The position numbers were made by a program, and so were the translations under genes. From Gremmenia infestans (lineage: Eukaryota > Ascomycota > Leotiomycetes > Helotiales > Hamatocanthoscyphaceae), in the NCBI GenBank assembly GCA_032629725.1, contig JAFEVB010000037.1:124001-188000 (forward strand): a stretch of DNA of 64,000 nt, written 5' to 3'. Under the pieces are notes generated by a model, which saw nothing but the letters and a program-made list of their open reading frames with translations, was not told the DNA's origin and searched no databases. This document shows, piece by piece, positions 46,082-56,798 of the stretch. Numbering within the stretch: position 1 is the stretch's first letter; the number at the start of each line of letters is the position of its first letter.

Positions 46082-47566
46082 ATGTTGATATTTTTAACTT
46101 TTGCCTTGACGAGCTTAGTTCGTCTTGGGCGTGCTCAAGGCTCAACAACTTCTTCCTCGGCGGTTCCAACTCACACCATTTCTGTGGGAGCAGTATGTAC
46201 ATTTGAGGTCATCATCAAAGCCCAGATATTGACACTGTATCTTAGGCGGGGTTCATCTTTACTCCTGATATGGTGATAGCAAACATTGGCGATATCGTGG
46301 GTGAGTAATTCCAGCCCTTACAGTCGTGGGCAAGCCTTAGAACGCTCCCGCTAACTGACCCAGAATACCGATTCTATCCCCAAAATCACTCCGTCGCGAG
46401 AGCCAACTTCGAGTCCCCGTGTATACCGTATGAATATTGCGGCCAGGAAGAGTTGGGTTTTGGGGTGGCTTTCACCCTCTCAATGTCATACCTCCACAGC
46501 CTCCCTTCTTTCAGGTTCAGATCAACGATACCGCTCCAATGTTTTTCTACTGCTCAGCTCCCGGGGCATGTATTGATGACGAGATGGTTGGGGTGATTAA
46601 TCCTGTAGGTACCACTCCCCTTTTACCCTGTAGTAGCTACTAATACCAATTTAGAATGATACGCAAACACTTGAGATCCAAAAAGCGTACGCCAAAAATG
46701 CCACGATAGCTTTCAGCCCCGGCGAGTCATTCCCGATAGAGAGTGCATCTTCGAGATCATCATCAGCACCTACATCTATCTTTTCATCTTCGTCGTCCGG
46801 CACGACAGCTACCCACACGGTTACCACAACACCCACAAGCACTCCAACAGTAGCCGCCGCTGTATCAAAACCTACTCTCTCGACTGGGGCGATTGCAGGA
46901 ATTGCAGTCGGTGGAGCGGCAGTCCTGGTCCTCGCAGGTGCCTTTATCTATCTCTGCGGCCGTCAACGCACCTTGGGGGAAATCGTGCACCAGACTATGC
47001 AAGACGCTACTCCAACACACATGCCAGGGCATTTTTCTCTCGCATCTGCGACAAATTACCCGCCAAACCCGCCAAAGTCGGATGTTGATGCTCTAGGCGG
47101 CACAAGGTATGCAGCGCAGGCAGAGTTTTTTGATCGCTTGACGATTGAGATGGAAAGTGACCGCTCGAGGAGTTCACAAATCGACAATTCTAGCAAACTT
47201 GTTGTGATACCGAATATGCATCTCGCTAGTTCGTCCGTGAATTCGAGTCCCGGGAGTCCTTCAAGAGATGGTAGTCCGATGAGCAGGAGACCTATACCAG
47301 ATAGACTTAGTCCTGCGTCACCGCTAGAGGACACAATATACCAGCCACTAAATGCTGTCGTTCCGGCTGAACTAAGGTATGCTGTGTATAACGGTAAAAA
47401 AAAATGGGTTTCTGATACTAATTCGCACTCCAGAGTGGACATGCATGATGGACCGCATGAGCTCGATGTAGAGAGTGGGCGGAACTCCGATCCCCATCCC
47501 CACAGTGGCCCGGAGTACAATCCTAGTCCATCATCTGAACACATACAGGGTCGCCATTTGGTATAA
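46082..47566 (+). CDS. Extracellular serine-rich cupredoxin-domain membrane protein, interrupted by a one-base frameshift
   Basis: A signal peptide (MLIFLTFALTSLVRLGRAQG) is followed by a cupredoxin-like domain (HTISVGAAGFIFTPDMVIA, YRFYPQNHSVARANFESPCI, FFYCSAPGACIDDEMVGVIN). A Ser/Thr-rich stalk, one transmembrane helix (GAIAGIAVGGAAVLVLAGAF) and a cytoplasmic Ser/Pro-rich tail follow. Introns: 46193-46245, 46301-46363, 46605-46654 and an in-frame 57-nt intron 47377-47433. The third exon (46364-46604) is one base short. The frame reading PYEYCG up to about 46441 must shift by one to read GFWGGFHPLNV, and without the shift a stop follows near the end of that exon. No plausible mini-intron fixes this. 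It is either a pseudogene or an assembly indel. Family function is unproven, with copper or redox chemistry at the cell surface suspected. Confidence 0.78.
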
Positions 47567-48038
47567 CCCTAATTATATGATGCTTCCTTTGTATTTACAA
47601 GATACGCTTTGGGCGCTTTTGCGTGGCGTTGGGTCTTGAGCTGCTTTTCGAAGCAAGCACGGTTTTGGCTTGTTATGATAAGTTTGACTTGTGAATTAAT
47701 TACGAAACTTTTGAGCAGCGACTTCTGACTAGGGAAATCGTGTTATATATGTTCCTTCTATTTAGTTCCGATCGGTCAGTGCCATGATGCGTCCGGATCT
47801 CCCATTTCACAGCTAGTCTATATTACCTTGCTGCGTTTAACTCAGCAAGATGCGCTTTCCTCTCGTGACTGAGAAGAAGCTCTACCGTCACGAGTTGTGC
47901 AGCAGGCGAAGGGAAATCGTGGTGGCTTTGGAAGAAAATCATCTGTATGGATTTCTCTTTCTCTTCAAGATCTTTGTTCTCTTCCAGTTATACGATATAC
48001 AAGACGTAGCAAGTATGCTTCTTCTGCTGCTTGTCGAA
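47567..48038. terminator. Convergent 3' region of the cupredoxin and HET genes
   Basis: 472 bp between convergent stop codons. No gene or repeat is recognised. A 113-codon frame overlapping the HET gene end appears to be a shadow. Confidence 0.45.
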
Positions 48039-50795
48039 TCACCCAGGCCCATATACCTTCATTGGGTTCACCTCTCTCCATCCACTCCCCTCTGCAGTCA
48101 ACGGAACATCACTAAACGCCCTCGCCTTCCTCACCAACACATCCGGAGCACTCCTTTGTCCTCCGATGCTCATCTGTCCCAGCTGATCTGACAAATCGAC
48201 ACCCTTCTTCGCATGATTCAAAATCCAGCACCTGCCTAGCCTCTCGTACCCTTCGACCATCAAGCAACTCGGTATAAACACAGCCATCTCTTCAAATACC
48301 ATAGCCAAATCATCGTCATCTGAGAGCATGGGGTCGGAGAACACCAGCACCTTTCCTCCATCGTCCCGTGGGAAAATCATCGGCATCCAAAGCTCCTCTA
48401 TCCCCATAAATGAAGCATGGGTTGTCTCCTGACCCCAAGTGACCAACCAAAGAGCAAACCGTAACAGGCTGTCCACACCCGTCCATCCCGCCTTGCTCTC
48501 CACCCATGCCCCGCCTCTCAACTCATCCTGCTCAAACTCTTCACCGAAAAAATCAGTAGCATCTTTCTTCCACATAACATAATGATTCGGCGGAAAACCA
48601 CAATTCTTTGCAGTCTCAAACATCCATTTGGGACCGCAGTGCAAAGTTGATGATACAGTCATGGTGAAGCGATAGAGTTTGGCATCTTCTCCATCTGTTT
48701 GGTTTCTCCAGAAACGATACTCCGGGCCAGGACCCCAGTCGCGGCCACTGGACTGATATCCGGGTGGAAGGCCCAGGCCAAGTCCTCGGCTGATAGCGAC
48801 TAGGGAAACGGCTGTTGTGAGGCAGGACTGGGGGGGCTTGGAATCCTCCCTGAGAAGGAAACCGAGGAGTTGGATCAAGTGGGATGAGGGGTCGTCATCA
48901 ATGGCTATATTATCTGTCACGAGGTGCGGTAAAGGTGTGCTCTCTGGTGCTGAGCCCGTATCCCTTGGCTAGAAGTTGAGTTAGATATATCGGCCTACTA
49001 TTTCGCAAATAGGAGAGGAGGGCTGACGCTAGGACGGCACATCCAGGATGAGCCTCGTTTCCCAGTCTTTAGAGGTGGTCCCATACAACAAAGTGAAAGT
49101 GGATCTCCTGCTGCTAAAGCCAGTGTGAAAAGCTGACGGTAGCATTCATCATCTGAGAAATAGCGTCTCAGTACTTCCAGACTTCCATCCCTTTTGAGAT
49201 TCAAGCCATTTCCCACACTATTCAATACGATAGATATCTTATCACACCGAGCATCACAAGCTCTCAACTCCTTCTCCAATCCCGGATCCCCACCAGATCC
49301 CAACTCCATCACCTCCCTAATGTGAAGTGTGTAGCTTTCCTCCGCATCAAGTTCAGCCGGTTTGTCAGCAAGAATGCGTCGAACTTTCTCCATCTCCTTT
49401 TGTATATCGAAGCGTTCTTTGACCATTTCACGAACCTTCCTTAGATGGCTACTGGTAGCTGGTATTTCGCTAGAGAGACTTGATAGATACCACATGAACT
49501 GGTTGGAGAAGGATAGTATAGTGTCTTGACGACGACCGTCAGATGTTGTGCAAGGAATCATAAAGATGTGTCGTTGCCCTAGCCGCATCTCGTGGGAGCA
49601 CCAAGCTCTTGTAAACCACTGCACGCGTTGGCGTCAGTACTGACTGACCAAATTCTAGAAAAGTGTAAAGTCGAAGCGGTAGCTCATCATGGGTGCGAAA
49701 TTCATATCAAGAGAATCAAACTTCATACCCTGGAGGAGCAGATTTTGTCATAAAACCCCCTCAAAACAGGATTCTCACTCATATATGGAGGTCTCTGTCC
49801 AAAGTATGGTCGCTCCAAGATGGTCTTTCCGGAAATTTCAAACTCGGGAATGAATTTCCTGAGAAACATTTGCTCTTCTTCGCCCACTTCAATATCCTCT
49901 ATGGCTATTATGATAGCCCGAGCATGTTGGTAAAGAGTCGCCATAGCCGGAATAGCTTTTTGTACTTCAATCTTGTCACGCTGGTTGATACAAATCTGGT
50001 CAATCCAGAGACCTTCATTAGCCGTAGCTCTTTCAAAAATGGCTGCTTCTAGAAGCCGTTCAGTATGAGTTCATAGACATAAGTAAACTTTGGAATGGAC
50101 TTAGGGCAAGTGACAATGCCCCCCGATAGCCCGATAAAGCTGTATGTAAACCGTAAACCATTTGAAGAAGTGAGGGGCATGCTTACGGAATAATAAAGCA
50201 TTGAATGGAACTATAACATCAGACTCATAAGGCTCGGTCGCGAGTGTGCCATCAGTCAGATACTTATCAGACCAACAATAGCTCAGAGCCAAGTAGGAAT
50301 TCTCTGGCGAATCCTCCCCTACGCAAAAATTAGTGACACCCTTCAAGACAGTCGAACCATCAGCTCTCTATGACGCATAGCAAGTGAAACTATGGAGAAT
50401 ATATCTCTTGTTATTTTTGAAGTGTTTGGGTCTAAATTCGAATCAAGCAAACCCAATTATTGTATGATGGTTTCGTGAAATCCGGAGGACTCACCGTTGA
50501 TCAATCTCAAAGTAAAATCCTTCACAAGATCGCCCTTCAGCTCGAAACTTGCAGCAATAGAAGGAGCGAGGCTGTTCAGCTTCTGCAAGAGCGCTCTTCC
50601 CTTGGCTACTTGCATTTCCTGAACCGGAAGGAAATCCCGAAAGATGATCTCCTTGTTAGCAACGTCGGATTCGCGAAGTATGTCTCCAGGGACTGTCTGG
50701 GGAGGAATGGTATCAGGCCATGAGAAGAATGCGATCTGGCCATTTAGTTTCCAGTTGACATTGTTTACGAATCGTTTATCTAGATCGGATGCCAT
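48039..50795 (-). CDS. HET (heterokaryon incompatibility) domain protein
   Basis: A 772-aa cytoplasmic protein with the HET hallmarks: NSYLALSYCWS, then EGLWIDQICINQRDKIEVQK and WFTRAWCSHEMRLGQRH. HET domains trigger cell death when genetically different hyphae fuse, although most HET genes have no proven role. The N-terminal 150 residues and the C-terminal 300 residues, after the HET core, have no recognised domain. Introns: 50364-50494 (131 nt, GAG acceptor), 50049-50186 (138 nt), 49619-49728 (110 nt) and 48969-49027 (GTCAGC donor). These are longer and less canonical than elsewhere in the window. Exons of 301, 177, 320, 591 and 930 nt close in frame. It diverges from a BTB gene. The family call is firm; the first and last introns are less certain. 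Confidence 0.85.
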
Positions 50796-51476
50796 AATTC
50801 TAGACGGATGAAGACGGACAGGCCCGCGAGAATACCAATGAGTGCAGAAGCAGAAATCAAGGATAACGTCAAGTGAGAACGAGGATCGAAACCCGGACTA
50901 CAGATTACTAGACATGTGAATACTGATGTATTGGTATCGTAGCCAGGGCTGACGGACTTGACGCGCCGAAGGTAACGTTGAGAACAAGCTGAATATATTT
51001 CCAAAAATAGAAGTTAGAAACGCCACAATTCCTCATTGGTGCAAAAGCGACAAAACTGGAGATACCATGCGTGCCCTGAACAAATGTTGCACTAAATAAT
51101 GTGTTCACATTGATCATTGTCATGAGCTTCATTCCTTCCTAATCCGGTAGAGGAAGGAACTACCTCCTTACTTTCTACCCACACACGTGACAATAGTCAT
51201 CAACATCACAAAGGAGATCCTAGCAACGGTGATAAATCCACCAGAAGACACATTTGTTTAGGAACAGACAATGCGAGCACAGTCACTCGCCAAGGAGGAG
51301 CTTTGATTTGGTCAAACAATTAGTAAGTCCAAGCCCTCGATCCATTCTGTGGTGAAGTAGTCTTCAGAGAGTATCGTCTTGTCAACGTTCTGGAAACAAA
51401 CTGGCCCCGCCCCAATACTTCCGCCGTTTGTGAGTTCTACGTCTGGACTAATATACAGGAGCAGAAACTACCCATA
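50796..51476. promoter_or_regulatory. 681-bp divergent promoter region of the HET and BTB genes
   Basis: Both start codons point outward from this interval. No repeat or known element is recognised, and no coding frame in it shows a domain. Confidence 0.5.
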
Positions 51477-52287
51477 ATGCCTGATACTGTCAACCACACA
51501 GTAAGCGCCGCCTCCGACGAGCCGAATGCCAAACGCCGGAAAATGGAAGCAAAGAAGTTCCTTAAGGATCTGCCTGCCGACGAAATCATCAGGTTAGTTC
51601 ACTGGGAGCTCAGAGGCGTCACGAGAAAACGAGCTAATGTAAAGCAGCATGATGACCGAGTGCTTGGAAGGATCGAGAGTTGTCATCAGCGTGGATGTCG
51701 TGGAACACTCTCTCCCGAAAAATCTGGTATGCAGCACCTCGAGTTTCTTTGACTGTGCCTTCAACGGAAACTTCAGAGAGGGGGACGAACAGAAGATGGA
51801 ATTGAAGGATGTCAAGAAGAAGCCATTCGATCTTGTCGTACAGTGGATGTTCACTGGACAGATTGTACTGCCCACAGCATGCGACGGTAGTGCAGAGATC
51901 ATTACTGAGCTCGTTGGCTTCCTCGAACTTGCTGATCGGCTGGATATCATGGGTCCGTTTGATTCTATTATTGGGACAATGCGCTCGCAGATGTGGTCTA
52001 ATCGGAATGCGCTTTTGCCGCAACATATTCGAGATGTTGCCAAACTGCCTCGAAACCACCCCGCCCGCGCACTGATCGCCATGGCTTGTATTGGACCATA
52101 TGCTGCGACCGTCAAAAAGCCAGATACATTCAAATTCAAAGCGGAGCTCGAGGAGGTAGAAGGCTTTGCGTCGGATTTGTTCAAGGCTTTCGGGAACACG
52201 CTCCGTTCAATTCAAAGCTACAGTGCAGTCACTATTGTTGATCCGTTGACGCATGCAAGGGTTGAAATTCATGACCACTCGTTTTAA
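51477..52287 (+). CDS. BTB/POZ domain protein
   Basis: A 251-aa protein. The BTB/POZ fold occupies about residues 40-140: VVISVDVVEHSLPKNLVCST, then SSFFDCAFNGNFREGDEQKM, then DVKKKPFDLVVQWMFTGQI. BTB domains dimerise or bind Cullin-3. In filamentous fungi such short stand-alone BTB proteins form large families of unknown role. An N-terminal basic patch (AKRRKMEAKK) could be a nuclear signal. One intron, 51593-51647 (GTTAGT donor, GCTAAT branch, CAG acceptor). Exons of 116 and 640 nt close in frame. Confidence 0.85.
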
Positions 52288-54870
52288 GAGACCAGAGAGT
52301 GAGATGCTGATCATAGTTGATGGTATCAAAGTAAGGTTGAGGTACTAGGGGGCGGTAGACTGTGGTCGCATTTACAACTTGCAACCAGGGAGTCACTTGT
52401 ACATAGCTTCAAACGAAAAGTATCTTCGCTCTCGGTCTCTATCGGATCTTTGTCAATATTGCTTGTACTTAGCAATAAGAGCTCATAAAACATTCAATAG
52501 TCCCATTGTGCTCAGTCTTGTCCTGAAACCAATCGGGCATACCAAATAGAAAATGGGGCCTGGTAAACAATTGTCCCCCATAGCCAAAACTAGACCTAGC
52601 TTCTCAACCTCGAGCCTGGTGAACGTCAAAGACGAAGTGGTATATTCAGTAATCCAAGTTCTCCCAACTAAGACGGGATTTGGGGGATCAGGAGATGGAC
52701 TGGTTGATACTTCCAGGCTTTAAGTGCATGTTATATTCCTTGTATCTTCCTTCCTTCCCTAGGGCTTAACTAAAAACTAGCAAATGCAACTTTGCATATC
52801 AGGGTATGATGGAAACGCATGGCTGATGAATTGACATGCAGGAGTGGAATGTTGTACGTCTTGTCGGGACGGGGGAGCAGAGCTTTGATTGAGCAAGGCA
52901 AAATCACGCTTTGAGAATACGACGTTCACAAAACCAAGGAGCAATTCGAGCACAGATATATTCTAATGTAGTTTGTTTCTCGAGAAAATAAAGTTAAACA
53001 GCCTGTTCATCTAACACTGCAGAGTGCGCCCTGAGTGTGTATCCAGGGAAGAAAGGTACGGTTGGAGAGAAGGTGCGACGCATAAAGACGATTGACTAGG
53101 ATAACGGCAACTTTCGCTTCTAGAACAAATAAAGCATGAATATAGTCATGGCTTGAATCCTATCCCGAATCCCCACGTAAAGCATGCTCGTGGCAGCCAT
53201 GTGTTTGTCCCGCGAAAGGAAGGAAGTCAATCGGATCCTCCATCCTTCGCGGTTGCCGCTTTGCATTCGGGGTTTTTAGAGCGGGCGGAGGCAGCGCTAC
53301 GGGGCCGAAAATGAAAACCTGTTCAGGGATGGTTTATTAATGCTCCGAGATATTGACTTGGTAGCGCTGAGCTGCAGGAAATGAAATCAAATGAGATTCA
53401 TAACAATGCGAATGTAAGTCCTGTAACAATTAATTTGGAATACAGCATGAGAAATCTGAGGTACGGATCTTGAATGGATCCTTGAAAGAGAGAGAAACTT
53501 CTTTCCTGCACCTGGCTGTGATGTATATCGACGATTTATGACAATCTCTCTGAATCCTTAAAAGCGAGAAGACAATGCCAACTCGACGACTCAGCCGAAA
53601 CATGGATTTACGTTCTCTCCGAGCTGCCACTATCAGCGCCATCGGAGTTGTTACGAAAGGGGAGCGAGTGGCGGCAACGAGACGGAAGCTAGGAGACTTT
53701 GTCCTTGAATAACAGGAGGTCCTGAGTGCCGATTCCTGGCGTCGTCTTCGCCGTCACTTGAACGAAAATACAACTGGTGTGCTGCGTCAAGGGAGGAAGG
53801 CCACCATGAGGTTTGCGCCTTCCACCCGTTCCGGTCTATTTCTGATTCCTGTGCCTCAGGAAGATGGAACAATGTTGTCACTCCAGTGGGAAGCCCATGG
53901 CTTGAATAGCAATGCCTCAGTGACTTGTGGGTTACCGCCTCGAGACTACCTGGAACTTTGTTGGAACAGCAGGTCATGGCGATGGTATAGTAGTAGAAGG
54001 TAATGGAGGTTCAATGACTCGTACTCCGTGAAACAGCGAGGAGAAGTGCCATGGGTTCCTAAAGAGTGATCGAGGGCTGTATTGGATGCCCGTTGGATCA
54101 CATTGAAGTATCTAATGGCTCTTACAGCATCCGATAGAGACACTACCTATTCTCGGCAGTGAGATCAGCAATATATCTATCTTGCAGGATGGAACGTGCG
54201 AGCATACTCTGTAGCGACAATAAGAAAGTAATGGATACCAATAAAAGCGCACAAAGTCGGAAATATACAAGATCCCGCTCGTCTGGAGTACTTTGACCAT
54301 TCTTCCCGTCATCCATACGACCTTACTCTTGCTTCACCGCTTGTAATTGCAAATTGAGACTAGGAACAATGTATGCCATGCAGGAAAGGTGGACAAGAGC
54401 GTCAGGCAAACTATGCTCACTTGAAAATTTGACGGCTAATGAAAGGACACCGCATACTAAGCAGGTATCGTGTAATTTTGCCAGTTAATCACGGGTGACT
54501 GGCCCGCGAGAGACGCATACCGTACCGTACCTATCTACATCCTAAATAGGCGCGGCTTTTCGTCTCAGTCTGCCTTCACTCCCAAGTCTCGGCAGATGAT
54601 GGGAAGTGACTTGATTGCATGATACTCGTGCAGTGCCGTCTTGTTTTGTCTCAAGGGCCCAAAGAGGAGCTTTGCTTTCTGCAGGTGATGAGCTCAGACC
54701 CCCACTGGAAGACTTAGGTACTTAGCTTCACATTGGGAATGAGCGATGAGAAGCTATCCAGATGTCGTAGAACATCATTGGCCGGTGCAGAAGAGGGGAA
54801 AGGACACTGACATGTTCGCGTCTTGACCTGGAACCCCAGCCTTCAACAGTCCAAAAGTAGAAAGCAAAAG

Positions 54871-54898
54871 CAGAACCAGAACCAGAACCAGAACCAGA
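54871..54898. repeat. (AGAACC)n hexanucleotide repeat
   Basis: Four and a half perfect units in intergenic DNA. Translation on the minus strand gives an artefactual Gly-Ser repeat. Confidence 0.9.
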
Positions 54899-55349
54899 TC
54901 TCACCGAGTACGGTACGGTAGATAAAGATTGGCCAACAGCCACCAACAAAGCGCTGTCTTCTGCCGCCACCCCCAATTCGCAATCACGCAACGAGTGACC
55001 TGCTGGGGATTGAACGACGTGAGTAAGCAATAACTCACTCACAGTCCTACCTTGCACTCACTCTATTCCGTAGTCCTGAGGTTGCTTGCTTTGGTGTGGC
55101 CCTCGTGCTTTTTCTCCCTTTCAGCGCTTAAAGGCAAGAAGCAACTATAGACTTGGCCAATGAGAGGGCTTATACCCCACTACTGCAACTGCACACCACA
55201 CTCTGGACCCCTGCACCCGCAAAATCGCCTTCCGCCTGGAAGACACCGGCGCTTAAGGCTCAGCCAGGATGTCGGTGTCCAGTCCCCGCCGCTTTTGTCA
55301 CTTCCAAAAATATACCTCGAGTTCGGAAATGCGACGGCGATCTTATCGA

Positions 55350-55392
55350 GGGGGAAGGAGGGAGGGGAGGGAGTGGGAGTGGGAGTGGGAGT
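55350..55392 (+). repeat. G-rich tract with (GGGAGT)n array and quadruplex potential
   Basis: Purine-only DNA with more than six runs of three or more G, including about four GGGAGT units at 55369-55392. The pattern satisfies intramolecular G-quadruplex rules with loops of one to three bases. Confidence 0.7.
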
Positions 55393-56168
55393 CCAAAGCT
55401 GCCTCCAACGAGACTGCTGAATTACGCTTATGGCCAAAGGTGAGGGGTCCGACATGTGGCTTCCTGGCACCTTGAACCTGGTTGTGTAGCATTGAAGATT
55501 TGGATACCCGTCTGTAAGGTACTGAAGGATGTGAATAGAAGGCCGCCCTGTAGGTCAACATGGTCGCCGAACGGGCTCTGTTGATTTGATAAACATTGTC
55601 GAATCGGGATGCGTTGACAGATATATGGGGGCTCAGAATGTTTGTTTGTTTGTTTGACACGATATGCATGGTGATAGGGTCACTTTTGTAAGATGTTATG
55701 ATTTGTTGTTCTGGTATCACCACCACGCCTCTCCAACCCGAGCCCAAGCCAAAGAACGCCGATTTAACGCCCTAAATAGCCACGTCCAAATAAACAGATT
55801 CCCTCCCAATCCTTTAGACTGTTTGATATCGATGACATGACAATCCCGAAAAGAAACCCCGGTTTGTTCCTTCGGGTCCTCCGTTACCTTACTCCAACGA
55901 TGCTCCAGGCGATGCGCCGAGCAAGATAGCCATAACATGAAGTGACGTTTTCCTCCCTAACTCGAATTTCTGTATTCGTGTCTTAAATTTTCATGACAAG
56001 AAATGAAGGCATGATTCGTAAACGGAAGAGAGTGATGTTCGATAGTCGTGGTAGTGATAATGATGAAGTGGGGTGACAAAAGAAATATGTAGAGATTGTA
56101 ACGGGTGAGAACGATAGTGGTGAATCGAATATTGGTGTGATAAAAGTCTTGTTCGTTATTAAGTAGCT

Positions 56169-56798
56169 TTACTCAATCTTCCTCCTCTTTCCCTTCGGCG
56201 CTGGACTCATTCGTGGTGTATATGTAACGGTCCGGGTAACTATCTCTCTCACTTGGCGGACACTCGAGCGTGTAGCCTTGGGTGATTTGATGTCGAAGTA
56301 TCTTCCCCTGCTCTTGCAGTCCCAGTCGTATGGAGAGCGTGCGCTTCGTGCACTGAAGGGAGACCGAACTGCTGAAGTTGCACTCCGGGGAGAGTCTGCG
56401 CCTGAGAAGGCTGGAGATGGGGGGATTCGCAGACGTCCTAGTCGCCCAGTTGACGGTGCAGACAATGGGAAGGTGAATTGGGTGGCAGCAGCTGAAGTAG
56501 GTGACTTGTGACTATCACAGTTGCATGAGCAATCACTGTGTTCGCTGGAGCCGGTGGAGGGAGCTGAGGTGGGTGTTGTTCTTCCGGACGACTTGTCCCC
56601 CGGAGCAGGACTGCCCATGGTCTTGAGGAAATCTGTATAGGCTGTCGGAGGTGTAATAGGCGTCTTGATATAATCCTCTTGCTTTATGAAGTCCGCAAAG
56701 CCTGGCAGCGGGCTTCTGGCGGACAGAGCTGACAGTTCGGAGGGGAAGGTTGAGGTCATTGGAGTCTTGAGCTGCGCGAGCTTCGGCTTGGTTGCCAT
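56169..56798 (-). CDS. Unrecognised 209-aa Ser/Pro-rich protein, probably nuclear
   Basis: A single-exon frame beginning MATKPKLAQLKTPMTSTFPS and ending in a very basic tail (SPAPKGKRRKIE) that looks like a nuclear localisation signal. Segments that look constrained are ITPPTAYTDFLKTMGSPAPG, a Cys cluster CSCNC inside a Ser/His-rich stretch, LRIPPSPAF, repeated SARSP/RSPF units, and QVREIVTRTVTYTPRMSP. Many SP and TP dipeptides suggest proline-directed kinase sites. No enzymatic or DNA-binding domain is recognised. The codon pattern and consistent composition make it a likely real gene, but the function is unknown. It stands alone between 3.9 kb and 4.0 kb of gene-poor DNA. Confidence 0.72.
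   Translation of the reverse strand: MATKPKLAQLKTPMTSTFPSELSALSARSPLPGFADFIKQEDYIKTPITPPTAYTDFLKTMGSPAPGDKSSGRTTPTSAPSTGSSEHSDCSCNCDSHKSPTSAAATQFTFPLSAPSTGRLGRLRIPPSPAFSGADSPRSATSAVRSPFSARSARSPYDWDCKSRGRYFDIKSPKATRSSVRQVREIVTRTVTYTPRMSPAPKGKRRKIE

Larger units (their letters stand above)
52288..56168. other. 3.9-kb gene-poor region
   Basis: No gene with recognisable sequence. Frames up to about 134 codons overlap repeats or lack family features. It contains an AGAACC hexanucleotide array, a GGGAGT array with quadruplex potential, and a (TTTG)n run near 55639. The stretch near 52288 holds the BTB-gene 3' end and that near 56168 the 3' end of the 209-aa gene. Confidence 0.6.
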
